DNA of 64,000 nucleotides, from the NCBI GenBank assembly GCA_011800155.1, contig CM022369.1:3827976-3891975 (forward strand), given 5' to 3'. Positions 1 through 11,224 of the stretch are shown here, piece after piece. The first letter of the stretch is position 1. Each line of letters begins with the position of its first letter. Below the pieces are notes generated by a model. That model did not search any database. It had not been told where the DNA came from and saw only the letters and a program-made list of their open reading frames with translations. The DNA is from Flammulina velutipes. Lineage: Eukaryota; Basidiomycota; Agaricomycetes; Agaricales; Physalacriaceae. A program made the translations under genes and the position numbers.

Positions 1-3000
1 GGAGGTACGCCACACAACGTCGGTGAAGATCGGGCGGAAGCGACCTACGCGAAAGTCCAAGGACGAACCCGCCTACGATCAGGCAGTATGTTGCAAACAC
101 ATATGTTACCGTCTCTGGAGTGATCAATGAGAGGAAGTCGACTTCCACGAATTTCTCGTATGCATGGGGAACATCTCGATACAGGGAATCCGTCCAAGTC
201 TGGAGTAGACGACTGATCTGTGGATGATGGATGGTTTCAGGCGGACAGGATGTGCAGACTCCTAGCAGACGATTGACTACCAGTTGCAACAGCAGAGGGC
301 TAAAATCCGTCTCGGTATTTCCCGTCGACGACTTGGAGAGTGCAGTGTAGTTCAAGCGTACCCAATCGTGATAAAGATGCACAGCTTTCGGGTCCAGCTC
401 CACGTAATCCCTTTCCTCTTCATCCAACCCATCATAGGAAAACAACACTTCAAAGCTTTTCTGTGCTTCTGCGTCATCCGTCAGAAGCGAAAGTAGCTGT
501 TCTGCACTGGTACCGATTGCTTGGAAAGTTTGCTGTGTCAACTGCGAGTTCTGCGAGAAGGAGACGATCTCCTTCCAAACACCTCTCAACCCAGCAAGAG
601 CAGCATTTGGGGAAAGCGAGTAGGAAAAAAGGAGGAAATTGTGAACCATGAGGAGGCTCTGCAACTCGATGGAGTCTGGAAGAAGTGGATTTGGCGTGTA
701 TTTGGTTTTGAAAATGAGGGTCAGGTATAAAAGTCGCTGCAGCGACGATCGAAGTGATGGGTGGATGATTGGTACTAAGGCGGGACCCTCCGAGTTGTAG
801 TCAGACTCGGGATCAGGAGAAGTCGTCGTAGGAAACGCCAGGACACAAAGATGCGTGAGATGCGCCCCAAATCTGGTGGGCAGGGTCGGAAGGCTGTGAT
901 TTCTGGACAGACAATGAAGGAATATGCCCTGCCACACATGGATTGGCAAGACAATGAATTTGCCAGTTTGGGATGCTATGATGATACGAGAAAGGAAATC
1001 AGTAGATGCCCACTGTGTCCCGTCCTCGTGGAATAGGTCACAGCCACTGGTCAAGAATGTCGCCTCCAAAGAAAAGGGGATCTCTGATGCGTCAGAGCGT
1101 GGAAAACGCAGGCCCGCCAGGAAAAAATGAACTTGTTCAGGATTATCCACGATACCGCAAGCGAACCGTGCCCTGTAAAGCCTTTCCACTCTCCTGTCCT
1201 CCCCAGGCAATGGCACAGAGACCATGTAAATCCACTGGGTCACAGTTTTGATGAGGGGAGAAAGAAAAGCTTGAAAGTCCACTTCGTGACCAAGTGTTCG
1301 TAAATCACTCTTCAAAGCCACGGAAAACGAACCGAGAGACTGGACGGCTATGCTCTTCGTTGGTAAATTCGACGTCGTTCGGATCAACCACGAGACTGCA
1401 TCAAAGGAGATTGTCTCAATGATTTTGTGACTGGCGGCGGCTGAAGCGCGACACTCAATGTCCTTGAGGGTAGGAATCCCCTTTGGACTGATAGGCGGTG
1501 GCGCTTCCAGATCGAGTGCAGCAACAACGTCACGGCGGGCTGATCTCAACTGATGTTGAAAAAACTCCCGGATACTTGCTGCGACATGGGCACTGGACTC
1601 AGACGACGATTCATCCGATGTTGGGATACCATTCGCCTGTGAAAGGGCTTCCTTAAGTTGGCCCCTCACAAACGTCATGAATGGAAGGAAGAGCGACGGA
1701 ACGGCGTGAACAAACACGTTCAGAATGTCAGAGAATGGTGTACGATATGGGCATTGAGAGTATGCGAGGGGAAGAATGTTCAAGATGAAGTACATTCCAT
1801 AGACTATGACGGTGATTGACGCAACGACATATGCCAAGGGGCGGGAGAGAGGAAAGAGGAAGACAACGAGACCGACCAAGAAGAAACACAAAGTGATGTG
1901 CAAAACGATAGGCAAAAGGCCGACGATGGTCATCACGCGCCACTTCTGCAGTCCATCGTACCGGTACTGGCGGATGAGGCTGCGATCTCGGTATGTTCCT
2001 GACGTTGGCGACATGTATTGATGCAACCACTGTTTGACGAGAACCGCCAGTAATGCCGTACATAAGCTGAGTGTGAGGCTCGTGAACCAGAGTCCATTGA
2101 CCCAGAAGTCGGTCGAGGATGGGCCAGAGACCATCTCACTGCGCGGCACCATCTCGGGGGAAGTGCCATTCGCGAGTGCACGTTGGATCATGACCGTCTC
2201 GGCGAGGAGGGAAGTGGATACCGCGATGAAGTTGTTTGATAGCGCTTGAGATGTCTGGGCAACGAACGTGGAGAGGACGGCGGAGAACAGACCAGCCTGT
2301 AGAGAGCGTAAGCTAGGAGTTCATCGACTGTGAATGAGGAGAGACACATACAAAGACAAGAAGGAGATCTAGGCCATTGCGCGCTTCACCGATCATATCG
2401 GCATCGAAGATCGCACACTCTTCGAGATACACTCTCCAAACGCGAGCGTTAGGGGATCGCTCTTGATAGATGGGATCTTCCGGAAAACGTTGCTCATAGT
2501 CAAAGTTGTCTGTTTAAACCTGAGATCAGTAAAGGCTACCTCAAGATGGATAACATGCATTACCTAGGGGATGTTTGGTGGCGGGAGGTGCTTCCGATGG
2601 GATGTTCTCTGTCGCCAAGCGATTATCTACAGTGGGATTCGGAAGAGATGGATGCGTGGGCGGGTTTGACTCTCTATGAGATGATTCTGCATGAGATATA
2701 CTATCTGGAAGAGATGGGGGTATGGATGAGGATGATCTATCCTGACGAGACTGGTGTTCGACCTGACCCACAGAGGAGTCCGAGTCAGTTACAGCCGGGC
2801 TGGATGTCGTACTTTCCTCAACGTCAGGCACAGGAGAACGAGAACTTCGTGTGCTGCGTGAGGGTGAGATACTGGCAGGACGTGAAAGGGTTTGTCTCGT
2901 CCACGACCCAACGTTGGACGTGGAGGACATTGGAATCCTGGGGTTGACTGTGATGAGGGTACAAGATAAGCCGCCTTTACATAGCCTCCATGTCGCCTTG

Positions 3001-3080
3001 TGCATCCATCGACATCTTTTCTGATCTTGTGGGTCCAAACGGATTGCCGTGCCGTAGGTATTAATCACCTGAGAATGCAA
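1..3080 (-). CDS. DUF6535 domain protein, 3' end cut by window edge
   Basis: Three exons are visible: about 3080-2564, 2509-2352 and 2296 to beyond base 1, joined by introns of 54 and 55 bp with GT/AG ends. The first exon is Ser/Pro-rich and disordered. The second begins the recognisable domain (WRVYLEECAIFDADMIGEAR, then LDLLLVFAGLFSAVLSTF), followed by three more hydrophobic segments and the motif CPYRTPFSD, all hallmarks of the agaricomycete DUF6535 membrane domain. The remaining 500 or so residues are a soluble alpha-helical region still open at the window edge. The function of DUF6535 proteins is unknown; four membrane segments near the N-terminus are predicted from sequence. The start is the first in-frame ATG upstream of the domain; an earlier exon cannot be excluded. 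The terminal stop lies outside the window. Confidence 0.8.
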
Positions 3081-3872
3081 AATTCAAGCTTCATTCAATC
3101 TACTTATAGTCGGTGAGTCTGTTACATTCATACTGTATCAACGAATGACCACAGACAACGTCAATCGAATTGATGGTGGGCGGAATCAAAGAGAACGATC
3201 GTTGTGTGGCGTTGTTTACCCTTTCTCTTCTTACCACCATCATCCTCAAATCATTATAAGTAGTTGTCTGATGATCCACAGCTTATTTTATGCTCCTGTA
3301 TCTCAACAGATAACGAAGGACACGGGCCATGTTCCATATGAATTGGGAAGGACTATTCTACGACGAGATGCAGCGCTGGTAGAATGACTCCGTCTGGACT
3401 TGCTCTGGTGCGTCTCCTTGTCCCGCCTGAACGCAATCAACCCATTTAATTCGTCTAGAATTTCGTCGTAGTCATCACCGTAGACTCGCGTTAATGTGTC
3501 TCCCTTTGAATCGTACCAGGCTTGCTTTCTGTTAACGGTCCCGACACGCAAAGGATCAACATTGTCTCTATCGAATACAATGACGAGTCTCGCTTTGTCT
3601 GTGATTTCTCAACTCTTTATAACCACAGCATTCAAAACGCTCTTGTTACCGGAAAGCGAAAACCCAACGGAAGCTGACACAGGTCGACTGCGCTTACCTC
3701 CTACCCGCCTCCTGCGGCTATATCCAGCATCGGCCGACCCGCCTTTCTGGTTTCAAGATTTCCTTGCCTCCGGGCGGTGCTCGAGGGCTGAGGAAATCAA
3801 ATCAACGATGGCGATACCGGCTACAACGCTGACAAAACTATTCGGCCCGCAAACTAGTCTAGGACTCATGTA

Positions 3873-4804
3873 TAGGGAGTAGTGTTGCCGTGAGCGTGAG
3901 TTGGCTCAGTGTGAGCCGCGGCTCAGCTCAGCTCATTGCCATTTAAGGGCAGCTCATTGATGGCTCGCTGATGGGGCGGTCGTGGCGTCGTAAATAGGTC
4001 AGCAGTGTATATCTCGAAGGTTGTTGAAGGGTAACATTTAGAAGTTGCTCTCAATCGTAAATATAGGTCATACAATACTATTTTGGCTCAATTCAGAGTG
4101 TCCCACCTCACTTAATCTATGCCAGGATTGTCAAGTCATCCGGCACTGCTATTCCTCTTGGTTATAGGTGTAGAATTGACCGGGATACATTGTCAGAGGT
4201 TTAACTAAGTATATCCTAGAAATTTACAGACATAGAAGGCCGCGAGGTTGTCCTACTAGTGAGAACGAACTGTGAGGAGAGTGTGAGCCATCAATGAGCC
4301 GTGAGCCATCATGAGCTGAGCCATCACGAGCCAACATGTCGATCAAAGCTCAGCTCAGCTCAGGCTCAGCTCACGGCAACACTAATAGGGAGGCATAGAG
4401 GCTCGCCTCGGACTTCGAATATAATGATGGCCAGTGTTGGAGCCGACGGACCGTCGATTCCCGAGATTCAGATCCAGCGCAATACCCTCCACGGTCAACA
4501 TCTCAATGTCATCGTCGCGAATCGTCGCTTATACAGCTTTCGAAGATTAATACATCGAACACATCAACAAATGTTACTGGAGAGTTACACGGCTAGATAC
4601 CAATTGTGGCGCATCCATATTACAGTCTACCGGAGTTATTTCACCACGACTGGTGCAGGAAATTCAAACGGAGCAAGTATATCGCTCTAGGTACATGACA
4701 ATTCCCAGCAAGCTATTTCTCTGAAGAGAGAGTGGACGAAGTATCGACCAAATCTAGGGTCATCACATTATTTAAACTCCGAGGTGAGCCTCTACGCCTC
4801 CCTA
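3873..4804. mobile_element. Tc1/mariner-like MITE (interrupted by a hAT-like MITE)
   Basis: The left end TAGGGAGGCATAGAGGCTC (split by the inner element between 3879 and 4393) matches the reverse complement of the right end at about 4778-4804, which reads TAGGGAGGCGTAGAGGCTC. The terminal repeats are about 27 bp with three mismatches. They are flanked by TA on both sides (3871-3872 and 4805-4806), the target duplication of Tc1/mariner/pogo elements. Without the inner insertion and its duplicated target the element is 419 bp. It has no convincing ORF, so it is a non-autonomous MITE. Confidence 0.75.
3880..4384. mobile_element. hAT-like MITE, 505 bp, nested in the outer MITE
   Basis: Perfect 16-bp terminal inverted repeats, TAGTGTTGCCGTGAGC at the left and its complement at the right, are flanked by the 8-bp direct repeat ATAGGGAG (3872-3879 and 4385-4392). 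The duplication fits the nTnnnnAn preference of hAT transposases, and the TAGTGTTG end is typical of hAT elements. Subterminal arrays of GCTCA/TGAGC follow both ends (3914-3942 and 4305-4370). No transposase is encoded. The target site lies inside the left terminal repeat of the outer MITE. Confidence 0.85.
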
Positions 4805-5166
4805 TAAACGAATTCCAGACTCTACTCAGAAATATTCGTGAGCATCCCTTTGATTTCTCGTAGAGGCTGGTTAACGAGACTACCCGCAAACCACATTAGC
4901 CACAAAATCTCGCCTCTCGAGCGACAGGATGTCGTAGACGTTCCCGGTCTATCCGTTCGCCAAGGAATTGCATCATAGCGCCCATTTTGCCTCACTACCA
5001 GTTCCAATACGTGAATTCAACACCCAATCCTTCGTCGATCAAACCAGTTTCAACTTTTCTTGTTAACAGCACCACATTATGTACTACGTCGGCATGCCGC
5101 ATAGACAAACACCAATGCATTCGACGACATGCCAGTGTCGTAGGCGCTGATCACACTTGCTGACCG

Positions 5167-5174
5167 TTTAAATA
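5167..5174 (+). promoter_or_regulatory. TATA-like box of peptidase-like gene 1
   Basis: TTTAAATA lies 38 bp before the ATG at 5212 and is followed by a C/A-rich leader ending AACAAAACACC. The paralogue has an equivalent TTAAATAC at the same distance, which supports a conserved core promoter. Confidence 0.6.
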
Positions 5175-5211
5175 CTCATCTCACACTCACCTAACAGTAC
5201 AACAAAACACC

Positions 5212-6817
5212 ATGCATCTCAAAAATGTCCTCATTCCTGCTTCGCTCTCCGCAACGCTCGTATTCGCATCTCCAATGGGAAACACTCCCAGCGCACGAGA
5301 ATACCTTGACCGCCGCGCTCCCGGTGCAGAAGCGACGCTAAAGGACACAGGAAAGACACAATACACCACCAAAATTACCTTGGACGGCCAAGACTACGAT
5401 GTCGGCCTCAGCACGGGAATGTGTGTTCTCTCAAGCCCATCTCCACTTCCCCACAACTGACCGAATCCAGCTCCACGTCTTGGGTCGCCTCGTCTGACTC
5501 AGGCGCCTCCGGAAAAGCTTCAGGCTCCGAGTCTTTTATAGATCGAAAAATTGAAGGTAAATGCCCTCCTTTTGTGTAATTCAACAGCTTGACCCCTCAA
5601 TTCAGGCCAGACTAAGGAAGCTGATCTTTCCTTTGCTGGCTTCAAGGTCCCTTCTCAAAGCTATGGTGCGTACGTTCCACCAACCACATGAACGATAATG
5701 GATGTCTTTCTAGTAATCTCCAGTCCCCAGCCGGGAGGACCGAAAGGCGAATTAGGGCTCAAAATTGATCGGGGTCAAAGCAAAATCAACAGCCCCCTCC
5801 TACATATTTTCGAACAAGAGCAGAATCCCATGCGCCACACGGTGACGATTCAGCTGGGTCGTTCCCCAGGTTCGTCTCTCCTTCTTCCTCGACGCATGGT
5901 TTTCTGATAAGTTGATAGAGGGCGGGAAACTTGGTATAGGCGCATCGACGGTCTGTAAAGGGATTGAAGATCAACCTGAGCTCAAAGCCACTTCGAAAAT
6001 GTCCGACTATCAGTTCGTCATCGACGATTTCGCTGCGATGGTTGGTGACAGGCTTATCTCTGCGCCGGAGGTATCCAAGACGCCGAACACCATGATCGCG
6101 CCTGAACTGGCTCTCAATCAAGTATCCGAGTACGTCCACTTTCTCGGATTTGGCAGGCAATGAAAATAACCGTCTGTTTAGGCAGCTGGCTCTCGAGATA
6201 TACGGTGATTTGGGTGAGCTGAAGAGTGTGGACGGTCTCGGGAACGTATGGCTCGTCCCTTGTTCCGAAAAACTGAGGATTACATTCCGGTTCCATGGGA
6301 AGGAGATTGATATACATCCTTTGGATGCCACACTGTGAGTTCCTCTTTTTGCCATGCATGTGAACAAATGATCGAGCGGATGAACAGCGAGCCGAAGGAG
6401 CTAGGAAAAGAAGAGATCGTGAAGAATGGAAAGAAAATGTGTATCGGATCAGTGAGTTCTCTTTCTCCGCCCTGAACGTTTAGTACAATGAACGCTTCGA
6501 TAGTTCCAACCTATCAACGTTCCGAATACCGAACTCGACCTAATCCTCGGTGTGCCATTCCGTGAGTACTTCCAATTCCTGGTACTTAACAGCGGGGGAT
6601 ATTGACCTATTCCGTCCCAGTCCGTAACGCCTGTGCGTTGATGAACTATGGCGAAAAGCTCTCGGGTAACCTGGGCAATGATCGCTACATGCAATTCCTG
6701 CCCACTACGGAGTGGGAGAAAGGTGAGTTGTCTATTCCTTCGACGAGTATAGTATGCTGATTGAGATGTTGTACTTTAGGGGAGAAGGAGTTCGAGGAGG
6801 CTAGGTCGAAGATGTGA
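5212..6817 (+). CDS. secreted aspartic-peptidase-like protein 1, both catalytic Asp absent
   Basis: Ten exons (5212-5420, 5471-5556, 5606-5665, 5714-5869, 5919-6129, 6182-6334, 6388-6451, 6504-6561, 6621-6722, 6780-6817) give 378 residues without a stop. Residues 1-20 form a signal peptide (MHLKNVLIPASLSATLVFAS). The body follows the A1 pepsin fold order: the first active-site region (YDVGLSTGISTSWVASS), the central GELGLKI and GGKLGIG strands, the VWLVPC cysteine strand and the closing LDLILGVPFLRNACALMN. The first motif, normally DTG, reads STG at 67-69. The second, normally DTGTS, falls at TMIAPE (228-233). Both catalytic aspartates are therefore missing, so peptidase activity is not expected. 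A binding or inhibitor-like role is possible but is inference. The tandem copy at 7941 has the same replacements. Confidence 0.8.
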
Positions 6818-7895
6818 TTGTATGTAGTACAATGCCTAATGATGAAACTTGTGCGCGCCATCGTCCCTCTGTACAAAAATCAGGATATTGTGGCTTCCTC
6901 GCTCAATTATTGCCAAAGACTGGTTGTCGCCGTCAACCCGTGTCAGTCAACGAAACATTGTGTGATCTTATTTGTTCTTCCTCCTCTTCCTACCACCATC
7001 ATCCTTAAATAACACACTTTATTCGATAGACGCTGCAAGTCAACATTGCTACTGCGGTGCGATTCTGTACAAGAAGGAACATGCACAAATGTTATGTGTG
7101 AGTGAACCGTTGGAGCTTCCATGTCCTGATCCTTTATCCATTACTGTTAGTCTCGTCTCGAACAGATATCAACAGAAACCCGAAAACAACACGGGCTTAG
7201 GAGAGTCATGTCCCGTTGGGAAGGATGTCGAACAGCATCAGCGGATATCTAGAGGATGGCTCTGCCTCGATTTGCGCCGGTGTCTCCTTGTCCCACCTGG
7301 ACACCACTGACTGAAGGTACCCGCAAGTACCTGCCTAATCTTCCCTCCCGGTTTTCATGCATCCATTCTGTCCATGGCGAGCTATGTCTCCTCCTTTCGC
7401 GTAGCTCTTCGTATCAACATGCACATATACTATGGTCTCTCGTCACCGTATGCACACAAAACGAACATCCAGGGGAAACTTACGCAGACCAGCCACGCTT
7501 GGACTTATAGGTCCATTACAACTACATCCATCACCGGTTGCATTTTCGTCCTCGCCAACCGGTCTATGACAGATCGACCAAGCATTGCCTTAACGACGAC
7601 TGGACGGTTTGACGACACCAATTCTGACTACCACGCGGACGAGATGCGCCGCGCAGCTTGGACTATGAGCTCCTTAGTCACCTATCTCGCGGAATGAAAT
7701 CGTAGACGGTGCCCGTATGTACATCCACCGAGTGATAGCGTTGACACTCATTTTGGCAGAACACTAGTTGTGATGTGCGGAACCTGCGGCCTGTCGATCA
7801 TAGCAATGCATCAGTAACCTTTCTACTAAGTAAGCAGTGGCGACGCGGCCAGTTCAGTAAATCGTCGGCATGTCATATCCACCCCTCATGCTTCG

Positions 7896-7904
7896 CTTAA
7901 ATAC
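7896..7904 (+). promoter_or_regulatory. TATA-like box of peptidase-like gene 2
   Basis: CTTAAATAC lies 37 bp before the ATG at 7941, at the position equivalent to the box of the paralogue. A leader rich in CACAACA follows. Confidence 0.55.
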
Positions 7905-7940
7905 GCGCCCCACATTCACAACACAGCACAACACAACACT

Positions 7941-9590
7941 ATGCATCTCCGAAATATCCTCATCTCCGCTTCCCTATCTGCAAAGCTCGTCTTCGCATCT
8001 CCAATCGAGAACGCTCCCAGGTCCTGGGCACGCGAAGCCCTTGACCGTCGCACCCCCGGCTCAGACGCGGCGCTGAAGAATATGGGAAAGATGCAATACA
8101 CCACCAAAATTACCTTGAAAGATCAAGACTACGATGTTGGCCTCAGTACGGGAATGCATGTTGTCCCATACCCATCTGCGCTTCCTCGAAACTCAATGAA
8201 TCCAGATCCACCTCTTGGGTATCCTCACCTAACTCAGACGCCTCCATAGGTGACAAAAAGGCCTCGAGCTCCGAGCCTTTCATAGATCGTAAAATCGATG
8301 GCAAGTATCGGATCCTCTTCTACGGAACTGGGTGGCTTACACGGTGATTCTACAGGCCCAACCAAGAAAGCTGATCTTTCCTTCGCTGGCTTCAAGGTCC
8401 CTTCCCACAGCTTTAGTGCGTGTATCTTACGAATCACAAAGGACCATCATGCTAATGACTCTATAGTAACCTCCAGTTCCCAGCCAGGAGGACCGAAAGG
8501 CGAAATAGGGCTTAAAATCGAACGGGGTCAAAGCAAAGTCAACAGCCCCCTCCTACATATTTTCCAACAAGAGCAGAATCCCATGCGCCACACGGTAGCG
8601 ATCCAGTTAGGACGTTCTCCAGGTTCGTTCCATCGTCCCTCATGGGAAGCACGGTTGTCTGATAAGCTTGTAGATGGCGGAAAACTTGGTATAGGTGCAT
8701 CGACGGTCTGTAAAGGGGTTGAAAATCAGCCCAAACTCAAAGTCCCTTCGAAAATGTCCGACTATCAGTTCGTCATCGATAGCTTCGACGTTATGGTTAA
8801 TAACAAGCTTATCTCTGCTGAAGAGGTGTCCAAGACGCCGAACGCTATGATTGCGCCTGAACTGCCTCTTAGTCATGTATCCGAGTAAGTGAAATTTCTC
8901 AGATATTCAAGCACTGGCAGGAAAATAACGATCTTGCTAGACAGTTAGCCCTGGAGATCTATGGGAGCTCGAGTGCTCAAGAGACCACTGTGGATGGTCT
9001 TGGTGAAGTATGGCTCGTTCCTTGTTCCCAAGAGCTCCGTATTACATTCCGGTTCCAAGAGCAGGAGATTGGCATACATCCGCTGGATGCTACACTGTGA
9101 GTTCCATCCTATGAGCCAGGTAAATAATTGATTTTCTTGGTGAATAGTGATCCTAAGGAGTTAGGGAAAGAAGACATCGTGAAGAACGGAAAGAAAATGT
9201 GCATTGGATCGGTGAGTTCCTAGGTTCCTTCCTGCATAATACCGTTTAGACTTTGACGACTGCTCTCACAGTTCCAACCTATGAACGGTCGTGATACTGA
9301 CCTTGATCTGATTCTTGGAGCGCCATTCCGTGAGTGCTTCAAACCCTGGCGGTTCCTCGAGATATTCAAGTTGAACTTTGCGTTCAGTTCGTAGCGTTTG
9401 TGCATTGATGAACTACGGCGAGGCGCTCATTGGGAATCCGAGAGACGATAGATACATGCAGTTTCTGTCTACTACTGCGGACTGGGAGACAGGTGAGTTG
9501 AATCCGGAATTTGAGCAAGTCATTGGTGACTAATCGGGATGTCTATTTGCAGCGCAGAAGGAATTCACGGGGGCTAGGTCAAAGACGTGA
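7941..9590 (+). CDS. secreted aspartic-peptidase-like protein 2, both catalytic Asp absent
   Basis: Paralogue of the gene at 5212 with the same ten-exon structure. It has a signal peptide (MHLRNILISASLSAKLVFAS), the STG in place of DTG (GLSTGISTSWVSS) and AMIAPE in place of the second DTG. Cysteine strand VWLVPC and the C-terminal LDLILGAPFLRSVCALMN are kept. Odd feature: the first two introns need GC donors (T|GCATGT at 8156 and G|GCAAGT at 8301) to keep the frame; the paralogue has GT at both sites. If these introns are not spliced the product is truncated within about 100 residues, so the copy could be failing. The reading frame is otherwise open to the stop, which argues for a working gene. 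Confidence 0.75.
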
Positions 9591-9599
9591 AGAACTACT

Positions 9600-10490
9600 T
9601 GGATAGCGATAGTACTTATGCAGGCCAAGTTCACGTCGATGGTTTGATAATAATAATTCTCGCCACCAGCATCGTCTCGAAGATCCAGCCGTGATGGATC
9701 GAGGATGAATCCTTCATGGATGTCAGTAGTACATGCAAGCGCGAGCGCATGATTACACGAGCGCAAATGTGGCGGAAAATGCCCAACCAATAGAGATCAG
9801 AGCGCGATATGACGGGTCCATACGTTCGTGCCAAAATCTCCGGGCGATCCTCATTCCAGGTTGTCAATAGGGCAGGTATATAGCAGAAGCCTTCGATGGC
9901 GTCAACGATAGCCTGCTCGACGAGAGCTAGTGCCGTAATGCTGCCTCATGACGAGGGGTATGCAGTACTCGATATTCGATCCATGTCGTGCGGGCCCGGA
10001 AGTACTGGAGCAAACACAGAAGAGTCCTGAGACAAATAGATGGTCCCCGTACCACTCCCTCAGCTTTCTCCTCTCAGCCACTTCATCATCATTATCATCG
10101 CCGTCGTCCCAAGCACTGGTCTCGCTACTGGTAGGACTCCTACGCCCGGCCTCGAACATCATAGGACACAAGATTCTTGATCCATTAAACCCCAAAATTC
10201 CTCCAGTGTCACTTCATCCCCAGGGAAGACGTGGAAGAAGCGGATCCCGTCCAACGTTTCCACTGTGTATGACAGACGGCGATGTCCTCCATATCGATAA
10301 ATGAGCTTCCCGACATGGTATCGCGAGAGATGGGGGGGGATACAATCGTCGAAGTCGAGCGGTCCCTACTATGACGGTCAGCAGAAATAGACGTCCACAT
10401 TTGATTACAGACCTGATGGGACAAGCGCCAGCCAACAGTACCCGTCGTATCGCGTAGACGATGACTGCGCCGTTGCGGGAACGGTCATGA
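9600..10490 (-). other. unresolved region with possible hypothetical gene
   Basis: On the minus strand two stretches look protein-like: about 10345-10172 (DFDDCIPPHLSRYHVGKLIY, later VETLDGIRFFHVFPGDE, ending in a stop) and 9930-9631 (IVDAIEGFCYIPALLTTWNE onward). I could not join them with consistent splice phases or assign a confident start. They may be a small gene or decayed remnants. No family is recognised. A TGTGGCG heptamer lies at 9768-9774. Confidence 0.25.
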
Positions 10491-11224
10491 TGATGGCGCG
10501 TGGCAAGAACTTAAGGCACGTGCCAACTAAATTCGTGGATGGGGGGGGGGGAATGTCGCAACTAAAATTCTCCCTAGAAAGCTAGATATTCTGAATTATT
10601 GGAGTAGGGAATAGAGTCTTTTTGCACCAATAAATATTGGGCTTTTTCGACATTAAGAAAAGGCTAGTAAATATCTGACACTTCAATTAGGCCAACAGCA
10701 CAACTACTCTCTGAGTCGGTACGTTGACGAAGGAGTCTATTTTCCCCTTTCAAACGTGGTTGACCAGATCCACATACATAACCGCCACATTTAATCCACT
10801 GCGCGCCCTCTCTGACCCAGTTTTGCGGCCCCACAAGGGCTGAGAACTTGGATGCTGTGTTGGCATTTTGCACTTAACTTTGTATAGTATGTTTTACCAA
10901 TGCTCAATATATATCCCTGCAAAAAGCCTCTAATACATGGCTTTGATTTAATGATAGCTGTTCCAGACATTCCAAGTCGACTTTTTAATAACAATGTTTA
11001 TCTGTATCTCTCGTAAATCCAGCGGTGCGCACTCAATAATGTACCTATAAATATTAGCACGTAAATATGTGGATCTCTAGATTCAACCAAGGACGATTCG
11101 AAGTGGGCTACACCCAGGCGTAATGTGGCGGAAAGTGACGGAAAAACAAACATATACAATCTTGGCGCCACGCTCACGTGATAAATACTTCCTTCCTTCC
11201 TACCATCACCATCTCCCTTAATTT
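10491..11224. other. intergenic region
   Basis: AT-rich sequence with a run of ten G at about 10540 and no supportable gene. A TGTGGCG heptamer lies at about 11122. A TATA-like TGATAAATAC at 11180 lies about 45 bp before the F-box gene start. Confidence 0.5.

Larger units (their letters stand above)
3215..6817 (+). repeat. tandem duplication unit 1 (upstream region plus peptidase-like gene 1)
   Basis: The segment from about 3215 (CTTACCACCATCATCCT) to the stop codon at 6817 is related to 6970-9590. Matching landmarks upstream of the coding part are the ACCACCATCATCCT block, the GTCTCCTTGTCCC block (3413 against 7287) and the GTCGTAGACG/ATCGTAGACG block (4931 against 7691). After subtracting the nested MITEs the upstream arm is about 1060 bp, close to the 970 bp in unit 2. 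This places the start of the duplication well upstream of the genes. Identity is low outside the coding part. Confidence 0.6.
6970..9590 (+). repeat. tandem duplication unit 2 (upstream region plus peptidase-like gene 2)
   Basis: This is the second unit of the duplication described at 3215-6817. The upstream arm (6970-7940) lacks both MITEs. It holds no gene that I can support. The short ORFs in it are not conserved with unit 1. Confidence 0.6.

Noticed and set aside
1728..2181. Overlapping ORFs inside the first gene
   Set aside because: They are out of frame with the DUF6535 reading, which shows the expected membrane segments and the CPYRTPFSD motif.
10535..10550. Homopolymeric G run
   Set aside because: A simple tract with no surrounding structure; not treated as a functional quadruplex because only one G block is present.
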